DNA of 64,000 bases. Source: Morinoia aosen. Taxonomy: Eukaryota; Arthropoda; Malacostraca; Amphipoda; Talitridae. Numbering within the stretch: the first letter of the stretch is position 1; every line of letters starts with the position of its first letter. Of the stretch, positions 57,901 through 61,395 are shown piece after piece. The stretch is taken from positions 41,394,232-41,458,231 of the forward strand of contig CM059572.1 in the NCBI GenBank assembly GCA_030386875.1. Direction: 5' to 3'. The notes under the pieces were generated by a model that worked only from the letters and a program-made list of their open reading frames with translations, searched no databases and had not been told where the DNA came from. The translations under genes and the position numbers were made by a program.

Positions 57901-59001
57901 ATAGTACGATAGTGGCCTTTCTGTAGCTACAGAGCTATGGTACGCGACTCCTCTATTGAGTGTTATGCCTTCAGAATCAACGAGATTAGTTCTTAAAACT
58001 ACGAGATTAGTTCGCAAAAACTGTAACTTCGCCTAAAAGATAACCCCTTCAACACTTCCTGATTTCTGTCCTGGTATGCAAAGTAATGTCTGACCTTCAT
58101 CGACGAGATTCTTCCTAGGTGAACTTTACTTTACCTAGTCTAGTAATACAAATATTGGAATTTGACAAAAAATTAAAAATGCCCTCTCTGTCGTAGCATA
58201 TAGCATGGCTTCAAAGAAGAATTATGGAATAGCAATATACTAATCTCCTCATACACAAACAATCAATTTATTTTGAAGTGGAGTCGTAAATGCTATATTA
58301 TTTTCCACCCCATATAACCTGCTGATATCGATCATAGTATTTTTCTAATACCGTGATTTGTCGGAGGGACGAGGTAATTAGAGTAAATTACACCAAACTA
58401 GCACCTTTATTTGCCATATCATTTAAAGCCAATAATCCAGTTTGGAAACTCCACGCAAACACCCTACTTTGAGTCAAAATGGGTGACATTCATCAAATGA
58501 AAGTCATTTCGCGGTCGTCAGAAAACACTGGTTCAGCTAGAGACCAACGAAGTTATACACTGCTTCGTAGTATTGAAAAATTCAAATGTCAAGTGATTTA
58601 ATAAAAGAGAATGAAATTAATAGGACAATAATAGGATAGACTAAGAGAAGGAGTCGTGACTAAGACAAACGGGGCAAAAAAGCTTAACTTAGCAACTGAC
58701 GTAAAGATTAGATTGATTGGCCATTGACTTGAGAAAAAATTGAATTATTTCTTTCGACAATTTATTTTTAAAGATGTGCTACACCGTGAGTAAAATAAAA
58801 TACAGGCAAAAATGTTGATTTTACAACTTTTTCTGTACGAGATGAAATTTTAATTGTCTTACCTTTAGGTGGGGATGAATGAACGTACAAGCCATTTTCA
58901 ATATTATTTCCTTGACCATCTTCAGGATTGGAGTTTCTTCTGCTCGCTGGATTTCGAGGCTTGGAAAGGCTGCGGCTTCTGCCTTCCTTGGTCTTGGCCA
59001 T
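9840..59001 (-). CDS. Ankyrin-repeat protein gene, 11 coding exons, 3' incomplete
   Basis: Eleven minus-strand exons join into one frame of 508 codons; every acceptor is AG, every donor GT, and all ten junction phases agree. Order and residues: exon 1 (1-46), 2 (48-103), 3 (104-137), 4 (138-170), 5 (171-201), 6 (202-252), 7 (254-306), 8 (307-347), 9 (348-407), 10 (408-466), 11 (468-508), with residues 47, 253 and 467 split by introns. The protein has a basic, low-complexity N-terminus, then two copies of a module: a ~50-residue helical lead ending in EGQGxKL...PKVRxFL, followed by ankyrin repeats (GRTPLHY twice, KTAxxY caps). The C-terminus is Ser/Arg/Lys-rich. Ankyrin repeats bind other proteins; partner and process cannot be inferred. 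The last exon seen ends at a donor, so the C-terminus is missing. No orthologue name is claimed. Confidence 0.88.
10003..10200. repeat. 43-bp degenerate tandem repeat beside exon 11
   Basis: About four and a half diverged units, each around GATCAAACTGGTGATCGCTT then AAATTAAAT. It starts about 40 bases upstream (gene sense) of the exon 11 acceptor. Confidence 0.65.
10201..11112. other. Intron 10, unremarkable
   Basis: AT-rich single-copy sequence without recognisable coding or repeat content. Confidence 0.5.
11113..11340. mobile_element. piggyBac-like MITE, 228 bp
   Basis: Best-preserved member: left end TTAACACTTTGACCGC, right end in reverse complement TTAACACTTTTACCGC, so 15 of 16 terminal bases match and TTAA sits at both edges. 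It carries a CCACCGGTAGCCACGG subterminal segment. Too short for a transposase; TTAA targeting is the hallmark of the piggyBac superfamily. Confidence 0.7.
11412..11590 (-). CDS. Ankyrin gene exon 10
   Basis: Acceptor CCTGGCAG, donor GTAAGC; phase 0 in, phase 2 out (59 codons plus AG). It starts with the last ankyrin cap FNKTAEMYRNKPGDLDL, which continues exon 9 seamlessly, then turns into a low-complexity region with a SRAQSRAHSRARP stretch. GC-rich compared with flanking introns. Confidence 0.87.
11591..12385. other. Intron 9
   Basis: No recognisable element apart from the splice signals of exons 9 and 10. Confidence 0.5.
12386..12565 (-). CDS. Ankyrin gene exon 9
   Basis: Sixty codons, phase 0 at both ends. 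Starting at the acceptor TTGCGCAG gives AAALGHVEMCDWII, which completes the ankyrin helix begun by GLNALHK in exon 8; an AG 18 bases earlier would insert six residues that break the repeat. It continues with DRMGRTPLHYAAI and GGADKKHLDR, two clear ankyrin signatures. Donor GTGAGC. This exon spans what is two exons (4 and 5) in the first module. Confidence 0.9.
12566..12937. other. Intron 8, proximal part
   Basis: Nothing recognised; it ends at the target duplication of the retroposon that follows. Confidence 0.4.
12938..13309 (-). mobile_element. ~370-bp retroposon copy with 14-bp target duplication
   Basis: Flanked by the direct repeat TCGGGGGAAAGAAA at 12924-12937 and 13310-13323. In minus orientation it starts with CCCCTCAGGGGGATACAAC, a short hairpin, and ends in a (TAA)n tail. 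Length, duplication size and simple-repeat tail indicate LINE-type retroposition. No pol III boxes were recognised, so SINE status is inferred. Confidence 0.85.
13560..13682 (-). CDS. Ankyrin gene exon 8
   Basis: Forty-one codons, phase 0 in and out, acceptor CGCCTTCAG and donor GTGACC. Encodes IKIKEVHQGVVTGDMEMLQ and KDQNGLNALHK, an ankyrin repeat parallel to exon 3 (SKIDLVHDAAERGNLRDLK) plus the start of exon 4 in the first module. Confidence 0.9.
13683..14550. repeat. Intron 7 with a short direct repeat
   Basis: Mostly unremarkable. At 14390-14485 two diverged ~58-base units share ATGTGGGTTTGCATGAA and AGTATGGGTTTACATGAA. No coding content recognised. Confidence 0.45.
14551..14711 (-). 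CDS. Ankyrin gene exon 7, lead segment of module B
   Basis: Phase 1 in, phase 0 out. Acceptor TTTGTGCAG, donor GTCAGT. Encodes NIRIWIHDQDLPKLERIVW, EGQGQKLMKE and PKVRQFLNLVPRMM. It is a clear paralogue of exon 2, with the same donor phase and the same end motif, showing that the gene contains an internal duplication. Confidence 0.9.
14712..15586. other. Intron 6
   Basis: AT-rich sequence with no recognised element. Confidence 0.5.
15587..15740 (-). CDS. Ankyrin gene exon 6
   Basis: Fifty-one codons plus one base (phase 0 in, phase 1 out); acceptor GACTACAG, donor GTAGCG. It completes the first ankyrin domain with AKDNRGKTASHYM and then gives a strongly basic linker (SRKKSTPSKRRQKVSTPPK), a plausible nuclear-localisation signal or phospho-region between the two modules. 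Confidence 0.88.
15741..16477. other. Intron 5, distal part
   Basis: No recognised element. Confidence 0.45.
16478..16794. repeat. ~60-bp tandem repeat containing exon 5 splice-donor copies
   Basis: About five diverged units run away from the exon 5 donor. Each begins (plus strand) with a relative of CCTGAGAGTCGACGCC, the last bases of exon 5 with the donor boundary, for example CCTGAGTGTCGTCTGAGG and CCTGAGCGTCGACTGATG. Most units share an ATCACTAACAATACA core. See findings. Confidence 0.75.
16795..16887 (-). CDS. Ankyrin gene exon 5
   Basis: Thirty-one codons, phase 0 both sides; acceptor CGGTCACAG, donor GTGAGT. Encodes EGRTPLHYCAASKSPEAIY and ends at GVDSQ. Joined to exon 4 (ending TPTDN) it gives the textbook ankyrin turn DNEGRTPLHY, strong proof that the two exons, 22 kb apart, belong together. 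Confidence 0.93.
16888..17599. other. Intron 4, 3' end
   Basis: No recognised element; AT-rich single-copy sequence. Confidence 0.45.
17600..17940 (-). mobile_element. Old diverged copy of the ~365-bp retroposon
   Basis: Aligns along its length with the young copies: AATCTGTGCAGAAG, GGTGAACCCTTAAAAGATCG, CAGCTCGGGACCTCACAT. No clean target duplication. Same orientation as all others. Confidence 0.7.
18419..19115 (+). mobile_element. Helitron-like 5' fragment
   Basis: The segment opens with TACTATTATAAAACGAGCCG followed by three GTCC repeats, which resembles 5' ends of arthropod Helitrons, and after about 350 bases leads into a frame of Arg/Gln-rich repeats like those at the start of Helitron Rep/helicase proteins. 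No Rep or helicase motif remains, nor a 3' hairpin, so this is a remnant. The call is by pattern memory. Confidence 0.4.
18771..19115 (+). pseudogene. Helitron-type Arg/Gln-rich N-terminal remnant
   Basis: The 114-codon frame begins MDISVSNRKREVARLRQQEK and contains three tandem ~23-residue units of the form EILxxNAxQHRVAR. Such repeats are typical of the N-terminus of insect Helitron helicases. It stops where a functional protein would continue for over 1000 residues. Alternatively it could be an unrelated coiled-coil fragment. Confidence 0.4.
19116..21293. other. Intron 4, no assigned content
   Basis: Several short frames (for example 20031-20339 and 20447-20641, plus) without recognisable domains. 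Part may be decayed transposon beyond the Helitron-like fragment, but no terminal signals are visible. Confidence 0.35.
21294..21527. mobile_element. piggyBac-like MITE (CCATCGATGG subtype)
   Basis: TTAACATGTTACTTGCGAT at left and, in reverse complement, TTAACACGTTGACCGCGAT at right. Two subterminal palindromic motifs, CCATCGATGG and CTATCGATAG, lie near the left end. Confidence 0.65.
21528..24054. other. Intron 4, no assigned content
   Basis: A 101-codon plus frame at 21732-22037 and several shorter ones lack recognisable motifs. No tandem repeat or transposon end identified. Confidence 0.35.
24055..24365 (-). mobile_element. Diverged copy of the ~365-bp retroposon
   Basis: Recognised by AAATCTATGCACAAG, AAGAAATTCATGAAACGAGA and AAAAAGATGGTCCGTAAC in the expected order. 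Target duplication eroded. Confidence 0.7.
24492..24680. repeat. 71-bp tandem repeat, 2.6 units
   Basis: Units start at 24492, 24563 and 24634, sharing GTGGTAAATGCTGAGAAATT and CATGGGATACTCTG. Units are nearly identical, so recent. Confidence 0.9.
24681..25696. other. Intron 4, no assigned content
   Basis: Short overlapping frames at 25092-25438 on both strands have no supporting signal. Confidence 0.35.
25697..28110. repeat. 22-bp minisatellite array, about 90 units
   Basis: Units begin ACGATCACTCGAGAACG and end in variants of AATTA, CATTA, AAATTA or AATA; the XhoI palindrome CTCGAG sits in nearly every unit. Variants are arranged in blocks: mixed types on the left, AAGTTA types near 26850, and a uniform run of GAGCGAAATAA units at 27880-28095. 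A retroposon splits the array at 27307-27673. Frames through it give a 22-residue periodic peptide only because 22 is not a multiple of three. Confidence 0.97.
27307..27673 (-). mobile_element. Retroposon copy inserted in the 22-bp array
   Basis: Flanked on both sides by ACGATCACTCGAG (27294-27306, 27674-27686), which is also part of the host unit, so the duplication length is ambiguous. Tail is an ATTAGATTATTAGATT run, i.e. (AATCT)-like in element sense. Otherwise near-identical to the copy at 29477. Confidence 0.88.
28111..29375. other. Intron 4, no assigned content
   Basis: AT-rich; a 71-codon plus frame at 28708 shows nothing recognisable. Confidence 0.4.
29376..29935. repeat. Degenerate AATACG-rich short tandem repeats
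   Basis: Irregular units around AATACGT(T)AAGTTT occur at 29376-29476 and resume at 29837-29935, interrupted by a retroposon. Confidence 0.6.
29477..29836 (-). mobile_element. Retroposon copy with 13-bp target duplication
   Basis: Flanks are GGAATACGAGTTT at 29464-29476 and 29837-29849. Head in minus sense is CCCCTCAGGGGGATACAAC and the tail is an AATCT-type run. A clear, young insertion. Confidence 0.9.
29936..31094. other. Intron 4 with a short (CTA)n tract
   Basis: A (CTA)9 microsatellite lies at about 30267-30293 and an old partial retroposon copy at 30575-30780. Other sequence unassigned. Confidence 0.5.
30575..30780 (-). mobile_element. Old partial copy of the ~365-bp retroposon
   Basis: Matches ACCATTCATTATGGA, AAATCTATGCACAAGGTG and AACAGCAAG in order, then loses similarity. 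Same orientation as the others. Confidence 0.5.
31095..31323. mobile_element. piggyBac-like MITE, 229 bp, reverse orientation
   Basis: Left TTAACACTTTGACTGCGA; right in reverse complement TTAACACTTTACCTGCGA. Contains CCACCGGTGG near its right end, so it is inverted relative to the copy at 11113. Confidence 0.7.
31324..32568. other. Downstream of the nested coding exon
   Basis: An 83-codon minus frame (32429-32178) lacks recognisable motifs. Nothing else assigned. Confidence 0.35.
32569..32574 (-). terminator. Polyadenylation signal AATAAA
   Basis: AATAAA on the minus strand about 110 bases after the TAG of the 739-codon exon, a normal distance for a 3' UTR. Confidence 0.65.
32681..34897 (-). 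CDS. Large last exon inside ankyrin intron 4, unknown function
   Basis: An uninterrupted 739-codon frame ends at TAG (32681). Its upstream limit is best read as a splice acceptor, CTCTTCGCCCGCAG before 34897: an in-frame TGA lies farther upstream and no ATG occurs before codon 55 (34735). The protein is acidic at the start (EEDEFGCTEMAEDI-like), then basic and low-complexity, with five tandem 11-residue units near the middle and a more ordered C-terminal region (LQRFCRRLLWSTLAAAQADL, YWAKSISDRILDGVV). I recognise no domain. It may be the last exon of a nested same-strand gene, starting at 34735 or on an unseen exon, or an alternative last exon for the ankyrin gene: exon 4 ends in phase 0, and so does this acceptor. 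Confidence 0.85.
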   Translation of the reverse strand, partial: ERTGDAGGEDQHIQKVTDSAHVISEGGAATLAGETDEDNFLNICTVEDEFGCTEMAEDIHGNYAEDLQYRPVGVQLKEFNERLRSDINSASNTEWPVLDAQTKPSVSDPWDGVVDWEADENSYFLSDLFDQSNAIQEENADDLSDDGIVVSARLDDTSPVKDPNEEKISLKNEQIGVSSEYTCPSAFEHSDLSSSIMSFTKKMPLPPTASGMRTSSHRMVDDEILKSYLPRRKLSPVYNPRVTNINGTTYEIASPTLVKKLQPIEPKVTHDENTATGAIRKKPNAKKAAKKDRLRSVEDLVGLEKIKKKTSTKPSPRHVAQTSYPVVPNSANIRHLVQRRNKIVFDFIKREVRRSSLIDDGDFFQPQTPKSGAVKLPVLVTETESAPEVVERPRTPTVMPRSARERISVSKMTIDGHTVAAMNFKDGAFKGRMRRSKKLTTGSVRPSQIEEKSRMNPSRIEEKPRVNPSRIEGRPWANPSRIGGKPRMNTSQIEDKPKRKISKPKKVAEINASLGNLVFDGKKKRYPKDKNTGLDLKGCADELQNADANKADEPEPSEQQNRIHFNDDLPPDLQRFCRRLLWSTLAAAQADLGKVFKREIHNELAAEETKQVVFEHDVSYWAKSISDRILDGVVSTTIVTPPSRLQTRRSLKRTSLGDSGIQSGNRSASTQTSNTSSPKRIIKDTTMAEIVAKLEEFNVKLESGKPRYRQLVEQEIDQQSKLKAFQDHWNDRKSSSPH
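33400..33565 (-). repeat. 33-bp coding tandem repeat (11 residues x 5)
   Basis: Five in-frame units with consensus PSRIEEKPRMN (variants PSQIEEKSRMN, PSRIEGRPWAN, PSRIGGKPRMN, TSQIEDKPKRK) within the nested coding exon. Units differ from each other but never break the frame. Confidence 0.85.
34898..37879. other. Intron 4, 5' part
   Basis: A (TTTTGA)n tract lies at about 36212-36235. The minus frame 37637-37413 is preceded by a pyrimidine-rich tract and an AG, so a small exon is conceivable, but nothing in the peptide supports it. Confidence 0.35.
37880..38190 (-). mobile_element. Diverged copy of the ~365-bp retroposon
   Basis: Matches in order: GAAAGAGGAGGGCA, GAAGAAATGATAGGCGCTG, CTATTTCAACAAA, then an eroded head. 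Same orientation. Confidence 0.6.
38191..38766. other. Intron 4, first bases
   Basis: No recognised element. Confidence 0.4.
38767..38865 (-). CDS. Ankyrin gene exon 4
   Basis: Thirty-three codons, phase 0 both sides; acceptor AAACGCAG, donor GTGAGT. Encodes GLGLMHKAVLSGNAEMVEYL and YPETATPTDN: the two helices and start of the turn of an ankyrin repeat. Joins to exon 5 or, in an alternative reading, to the large exon at 34897. Confidence 0.92.
38866..39458. other. Intron 3
   Basis: AT-rich, nothing recognised. Confidence 0.45.
39459..39560 (-). CDS. Ankyrin gene exon 3
   Basis: Thirty-four codons, phase 0 both sides; acceptor TTCACAACAG, donor GTGAGT. Encodes SKIDLVHDAAERGNLRDLK then LLDRRKIARSKDSQ, the first ankyrin repeat of module A and the counterpart of exon 8. 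Confidence 0.92.
39608..39710. repeat. Degenerate ~21-bp repeat near exon 3 acceptor
   Basis: Five or so units around GGATCAAATATACCATTG, starting about 50 bases upstream (gene sense) of exon 3. Confidence 0.55.
39711..40684. other. Intron 2, no assigned content
   Basis: AT-rich, no recognised element. Confidence 0.4.
40685..41030 (-). mobile_element. Diverged copy of the ~365-bp retroposon
   Basis: Shows AAGGCACTATTTGGCATG, GAAGAATAAGTTAAAGGTGC and GCAGTGAACC in order, with many substitutions. Confidence 0.65.
41031..41863. other. Intron 2, no assigned content
   Basis: A 116-codon minus frame (41582-41232) overlaps a slightly GC-richer patch at 41290-41480; no domain or flanking splice signal convinced me. 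Confidence 0.3.
41864..42228 (-). mobile_element. Retroposon copy with 8-bp target duplication
   Basis: GGTTCCAT at 41856-41863 and 42229-42236. AATCT-type tail and a CCTTCAGGGGGATACAAC head, one substitution from the commonest form. Confidence 0.8.
42237..43689. other. Intron 2, no assigned content
   Basis: Includes a 143-codon minus frame (42772-42341) with no recognisable domain. Confidence 0.3.
43690..43990 (-). mobile_element. Two truncated retroposon copies in tandem
   Basis: Tail-proximal segments, each starting near CCTCCCTAACCACA, lie at 43694-43802 and 43812-43925. Both lack the head, as expected for 5'-truncated retroposition or for a local duplication. Confidence 0.6.
43991..44380. 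other. Intron 2, no assigned content
   Basis: Nothing recognised. Confidence 0.35.
44381..44615. mobile_element. piggyBac-like MITE, eroded left end
   Basis: Right end reads AATGAATGTGTTAA; the left edge has CTAA in place of TTAA followed by GACTGCGATGG. Contains CCATCGAT and ACCCACCGTTGGGT subterminal motifs. Confidence 0.5.
44616..45327. other. Intron 2, no assigned content
   Basis: A 72-codon plus frame at 44975 has no recognisable motif. Confidence 0.3.
45328..45670 (-). mobile_element. Diverged copy of the ~365-bp retroposon
   Basis: Retains GGCACCATTTAGTATGGA, GAATCTATGCAGAAAGGGCA and GGACAGCAGTGAACCG. Tail resembles the AATCT type; head eroded. Confidence 0.8.
45671..46977. other. 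Intron 2, no assigned content
   Basis: Frames at 45679-45879 and 46412-46738 (plus, 66 and 108 codons) could be scraps of transposon genes, but I recognise no family. Confidence 0.25.
46978..47200. repeat. ~115-bp direct duplication
   Basis: Two diverged copies share GACTCAGGCAATTGTTCA / GACTCAGTCAATTGTTCA and a preceding GAAAGAATAGAGGTA / GGAAGAATGAAGGTA. Confidence 0.65.
47297..48066. repeat. 30/32-bp minisatellite inside a duplicated flank
   Basis: About 18 units at 47406-48020 carry GAAACTTGAGGGTGCTATTC then CCAGAAAGTAAA; a run near 47610-47760 has lost two bases (GGTGCTTTCCC). Outer flanks at 47297-47350 and 48007-48066 are themselves similar (CACTGAACTCAAAAGTTCTT / CACTGAGCTTAAAAGTTCTT). 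Confidence 0.92.
48175..48207. repeat. 10-bp perfect hairpin
   Basis: GATCAGAAGC and GCTTCTGATC enclose a 13-base loop. Function unknown. Confidence 0.5.
48208..49249. other. Intron 2, no assigned content
   Basis: Nothing recognised. Confidence 0.4.
49250..49672. repeat. 52-bp tandem repeat overlapping exon 2 splice donor
   Basis: About eight units, each with AAAATCTCACCATAAAAGA followed by a GGCAAT and a TTTACGGCATGTAAAT type segment. The outermost unit is the 3' end of exon 2 itself: its last 14 bases and donor (minus strand TTTTATG then GTGAGATTTT) match the unit. The three units at 49435-49590 are almost identical; those farther left are more diverged. Confidence 0.88.
49659..49828 (-). 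CDS. Ankyrin gene exon 2, lead segment of module A
   Basis: Phase 1 in (G of exon 1 plus TG makes Val), phase 0 out; acceptor CACCCGACAG, donor GTGAGA. Encodes GSAHIREYLRGGNIAGLEEV, EGQGPKLLTQ and PKVRAFLKTLPSFM, the partner of exon 7. Clearly GC-richer than its surroundings. The last 14 bases are part of the adjacent tandem repeat. Confidence 0.9.
49860..50058. repeat. ~40-bp degenerate tandem repeat
   Basis: Units around GACCGAAACCAAGATTTTAA then ATACACAAAAATTT, about five copies, immediately upstream (gene sense) of exon 2. Confidence 0.75.
50059..50394 (-). mobile_element. Retroposon copy inside tandem repeats
   Basis: Well preserved (GGCACCATTTAGCGAGA, CAGCTCGGGCCCTCACA, ATAGTTGTATCCCC). 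AATCT-type tail. Target duplication not clear. Confidence 0.82.
50395..50912. repeat. ~22-bp short tandem repeats
   Basis: About eight units of AAGCCAAAATCCAGAATTTT at 50430-50600, then looser units around CCGATATTTGAAAGTTTACC at 50760-50880. Confidence 0.8.
50913..52082. repeat. 26-bp then 25-bp minisatellite, about 45 units
   Basis: Both blocks share CATCTGCACCCCATCTCAGT. The unit is 26 bp with a CTGGCT ending up to about 51349 (some 17 copies), then 25 bp with a TGGTA ending to about 52010 (some 26 copies). Terminal units are degenerate. A 463-codon plus frame runs through only because the unit has no plus-strand stop in any frame; I do not call it a gene. Confidence 0.96.
52083..52724. 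other. Intron 1, no assigned content
   Basis: Nothing recognised. Confidence 0.4.
52725..53060 (-). mobile_element. Diverged copy of the ~365-bp retroposon
   Basis: CTAAGCCTCCCTAACTACC, GGCACCATTTAGTATGGA and GCTCGGGACCTCACATCTAC in order. Small internal duplication near 53000 (CCTAACACC twice). Confidence 0.72.
53061..53564. other. Intron 1, no assigned content
   Basis: Nothing recognised before the degenerate first units of the 33-bp array, which begin at about 53510. Confidence 0.4.
53565..54560. repeat. 33-bp GC-rich minisatellite, about 30 units
   Basis: Units carry CTCGCGTCCCGACGTC, then a variable GGC/TGC/GAC ACTCCGCT, then GGAAAA or TGAAAA. Variants occur in blocks: five TTACC units at about 53663-53820, then GGC and GAC blocks, then TGC, then GGC. 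Because 33 is a multiple of three, the frames read as constant 11-residue peptides (NSRPDVCTPLE on plus, SGREFSSGVQT on minus). Nearly all frames are open on both strands, so openness is no evidence for coding. Confidence 0.96.
54561..57169. other. Intron 1, no assigned content
   Basis: Short frames (54816-55004 plus, 55547-55173 minus, 56806-56994 plus) have no recognisable domain or splice context. Confidence 0.3.
57170..57520. repeat. Degenerate ~65-bp tandem repeat
   Basis: About four loose units share ATGAAAGC, GATTTGTGATCAC and AAGATTGAAGA-like segments. Confidence 0.45.
57521..58858. other. Intron 1, first part
   Basis: A ~30-base scrap of the retroposon tail region (CCTCCCTAACCACA) is at 57828. 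Otherwise nothing recognised. Confidence 0.4.
58863..59001 (-). CDS. Ankyrin gene exon 1 (start codon)
   Basis: The ATG at 59001 lies in ACAAAATGGCC, a favourable context, and an in-frame TAG lies 24 bases upstream, so this is the likely start. Forty-six codons plus one base, donor GTAAGA. The peptide is basic and disordered (MAKTKEGRSRSLSKPRNPAS, ending HSSPPK). Phase 1 at the donor fits exon 2 exactly. Confidence 0.8.
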
Positions 59002-59052
59002 TTTGTGTTGGATGCTTGGATACTTCAGGCACTTCTAGGAGCTTCCTTTGCT
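59002..59052 (-). other. Probable 5' UTR part of exon 1
   Basis: A good acceptor, GTCTCTCTCACCAG, ends at 59053, suggesting an upstream noncoding exon. If transcription instead continues upstream, a 15-codon uORF (ATG at 59072) would precede the main start. Confidence 0.45.
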
Positions 59053-59117
59053 TCTGGTGAGAGAGACGCCATGCTTGACTCGGGCTCTGTCGGAATGAAG
59101 AGCTGGTTATGTCTGGA

Positions 59118-59400
59118 TTACGAATCACAGCGGGACTGCTGACGTTTCCAAGATTTTTGAACATCAGATGAAGTACAAAAGAGAGCGGGACTGCTGATGG
59201 TTTCAAGATTTTTTATATCAGTTAGATGAACTATAAAACAGACCGAGACTACTGATGATTTCAAAAATTTTAAACGTCAGATGAAGTAAAAAAAGAGAGC
59301 AAGACTAATAATTCCATGATTTTTGGATATCAGATGAAATACAAAACAGAGCGAGCCATGACGATCCCATGATTTTTGAACGTCTAACGTTTTTGACGAT
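59118..59400. repeat. ~65-bp degenerate tandem repeat upstream of exon 1
   Basis: Four units share GGGACTGCTGA, CAAGATTTTT and ATCAGATGAAGTA segments. Confidence 0.75.
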
Positions 59401-59655
59401 AGTAGAGATTGCATAGTCGACACAAGCAAATTGGAAATTAATTTTCAGATATAGAAAGTGGCCAAATACGGAATGTTATTTGATTTAGAGCAACACCATC
59501 GTATCGTGTTAGTTTGTCAGCCTCAGCCTGTCCAATTTATATCACTTTTGCGACTAATGAGTTACCAGTAATCTCTATTTACACTTATAAAAATAAATTT
59601 GTATTGTTACTAACTATCGAAAATGTTCAAAATTATCGTCATGACTGTGAAAACA

Positions 59656-60055
59656 TTATTATTATTATATAAGAAAGTTTTAGCCTCCCTTAACCACGAC
59701 AAAGATGTTCTAAGAGAGGAAAGAGGAAGGCACCATTTAGTATGGAGTTGAGGGAACACGGAATCTATGCACAAGGTGCACAGAAACAGTAAGCTAGGAA
59801 AGAAGTTCATGAAACAAGAAAAAAGTTGAAGAAGAAAGTAGTAGATGCTGAAAAACAGGACAGCAGTGAACCGAAAAAAGATGGTCCGTAACAAAACAAA
59901 AACCTATTTTATTACAACAAAAAGGAAGCCTACCTAACCTTTAGCTCGGGCCCTCACATAGTCCCCCTGGGAGCGCCAATTCCCATAGATACAATAGTTG
60001 TATCCCCCTGGGAGCGCCAACTCCCATAGATACAATACCTGTATCCCCCTGAGAG
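59656..60055 (-). mobile_element. Retroposon copy with duplicated head
   Basis: Target duplication GACTGTGAAAACA at 59643-59655 and 60056-60068. The tail is (TAA)n. Its 5' ~50 bases are present twice in tandem (GGGAGCGCCAATTCCCATAG then GGGAGCGCCAACTCCCATAG), making it longer than other copies. Confidence 0.9.
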
Positions 60056-60474
60056 GACTGTGAAAACAAAGTCGCTGGTTCTAGGAAATCTGAAAATGTA
60101 CGCCAATTTTTCATTTACCAGAATTCCTTTTGTGGAATTAGGTGAAGTTAAATTGTAACGGAATTAATATGTTCCATGTGAGCAGCCTCAGACTCTCACG
60201 CTGCATAAATACATCAACTTTGCAATACATATAAAATTTATTCTCAAAAATTGACACAGAGATTTTGCGCACAATAAAGAAATTCATCTGTGAAACCTAT
60301 TGATTTTCTCATACCCTAATGGATATCAAAGGTTATCATGTCCGGTTTATATCTACTGCTGCATATTAGCTTTACCTAATTTCTTATTCTTGAATTCCTT
60401 TTTAGGGTCAAGCCATTCTTTATTGATCAGAAAAAGATTAATCGAATTCAAAAATATAAATATAAAACAGTTCA

Positions 60475-60670
60475 TTAACTCATTGGCTGCTGGGTGACCC
60501 ACCGGTGGTCACTGAAGGAATTGCCATGATGCCAGCGATCACTAGTGCCACGAACTAAACTGTTTCCTAGATTGAATGGCAATATAATGAAAATTCATTT
60601 TAATGAATATTTGCGACATTTCAACGATAAAAACTGAATTCCTTCAAGCCCTCTGTAGTTAACGTGTTGA
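60475..60670. mobile_element. piggyBac-like MITE, CCACCGGTGG subtype
   Basis: Begins TTAACTCATTGGCTGC with CCACCGGTGG 20 bases in; ends GTAGTTAACGTGTTGA. Immediately followed by a second copy. Confidence 0.55.
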
Positions 60671-60891
60671 AAACCCTGTCACAATTTCAGCCTCCGGCTT
60701 ACACGGAGGAATTTTCATAATGGACCTGACCGACCGGTAGTCACGAAATCAATTTTTATTAGTACTTAAAGCTACATTAAATCCCGATCCAGTTGATGTT
60801 TGCAATTTATAAATTGCATACTACAATTGATTTCAAATTTGAGTTTAAAATTGAACTTTCGTTATAACCCATCGCAGTTAACGGGCTAAAG
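60671..60891. mobile_element. piggyBac-like MITE, adjoining copy
   Basis: Internal motifs (ATTTTCATAATGGACCTGAC, GATCCAGTTGATGTTTGCA) and end GCAGTTAACGGGCTAA match the family; the left end is eroded. Confidence 0.5.
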
Positions 60892-61395
60892 AAAGCTTCA
60901 ATACTCTCCTAAATTGTTCTATAGGATCGCTGTAGTTACGGCAAAAGCTTCTTGCCGTCTGCCTAGAATTAGAAAGTTTTCATTACTCGAAATTTAAACT
61001 AGTTCTGACAATACAATTCGAATGAAGTTTAACCGTTATATTGACATATGCATTTATCTCCATGCCTAAAGTTAGCAAGTACTGCATCACCAAAAGTTCA
61101 CTGCTTTAGGAAGGAAGAAATAATTTTCTTTTTAAAATGAGAGTCCCCTCCTTGAATAGAGACAAGTAATTCCGTTCATAATAAGGTGAAATTCACAGTT
61201 TACGTTTTGGAAGATAAGATCTTTCAAAATTTAAAAGAATTCAGCTATGAAGTAAATTCATTCTTTTTTTCAACGATTAGAACGCATTCGTCTCAAAGAT
61301 CGTTGAACTAAACCATAAATTTTACGCTCTTAAAATCAGACCACTTGAAAACCAGATGAATTCCGCCAGGGCAAAAAACCTATTCAAATGTTGGA
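60892..61395. other. Upstream region, no assigned content
   Basis: Nothing recognised. Confidence 0.35.
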
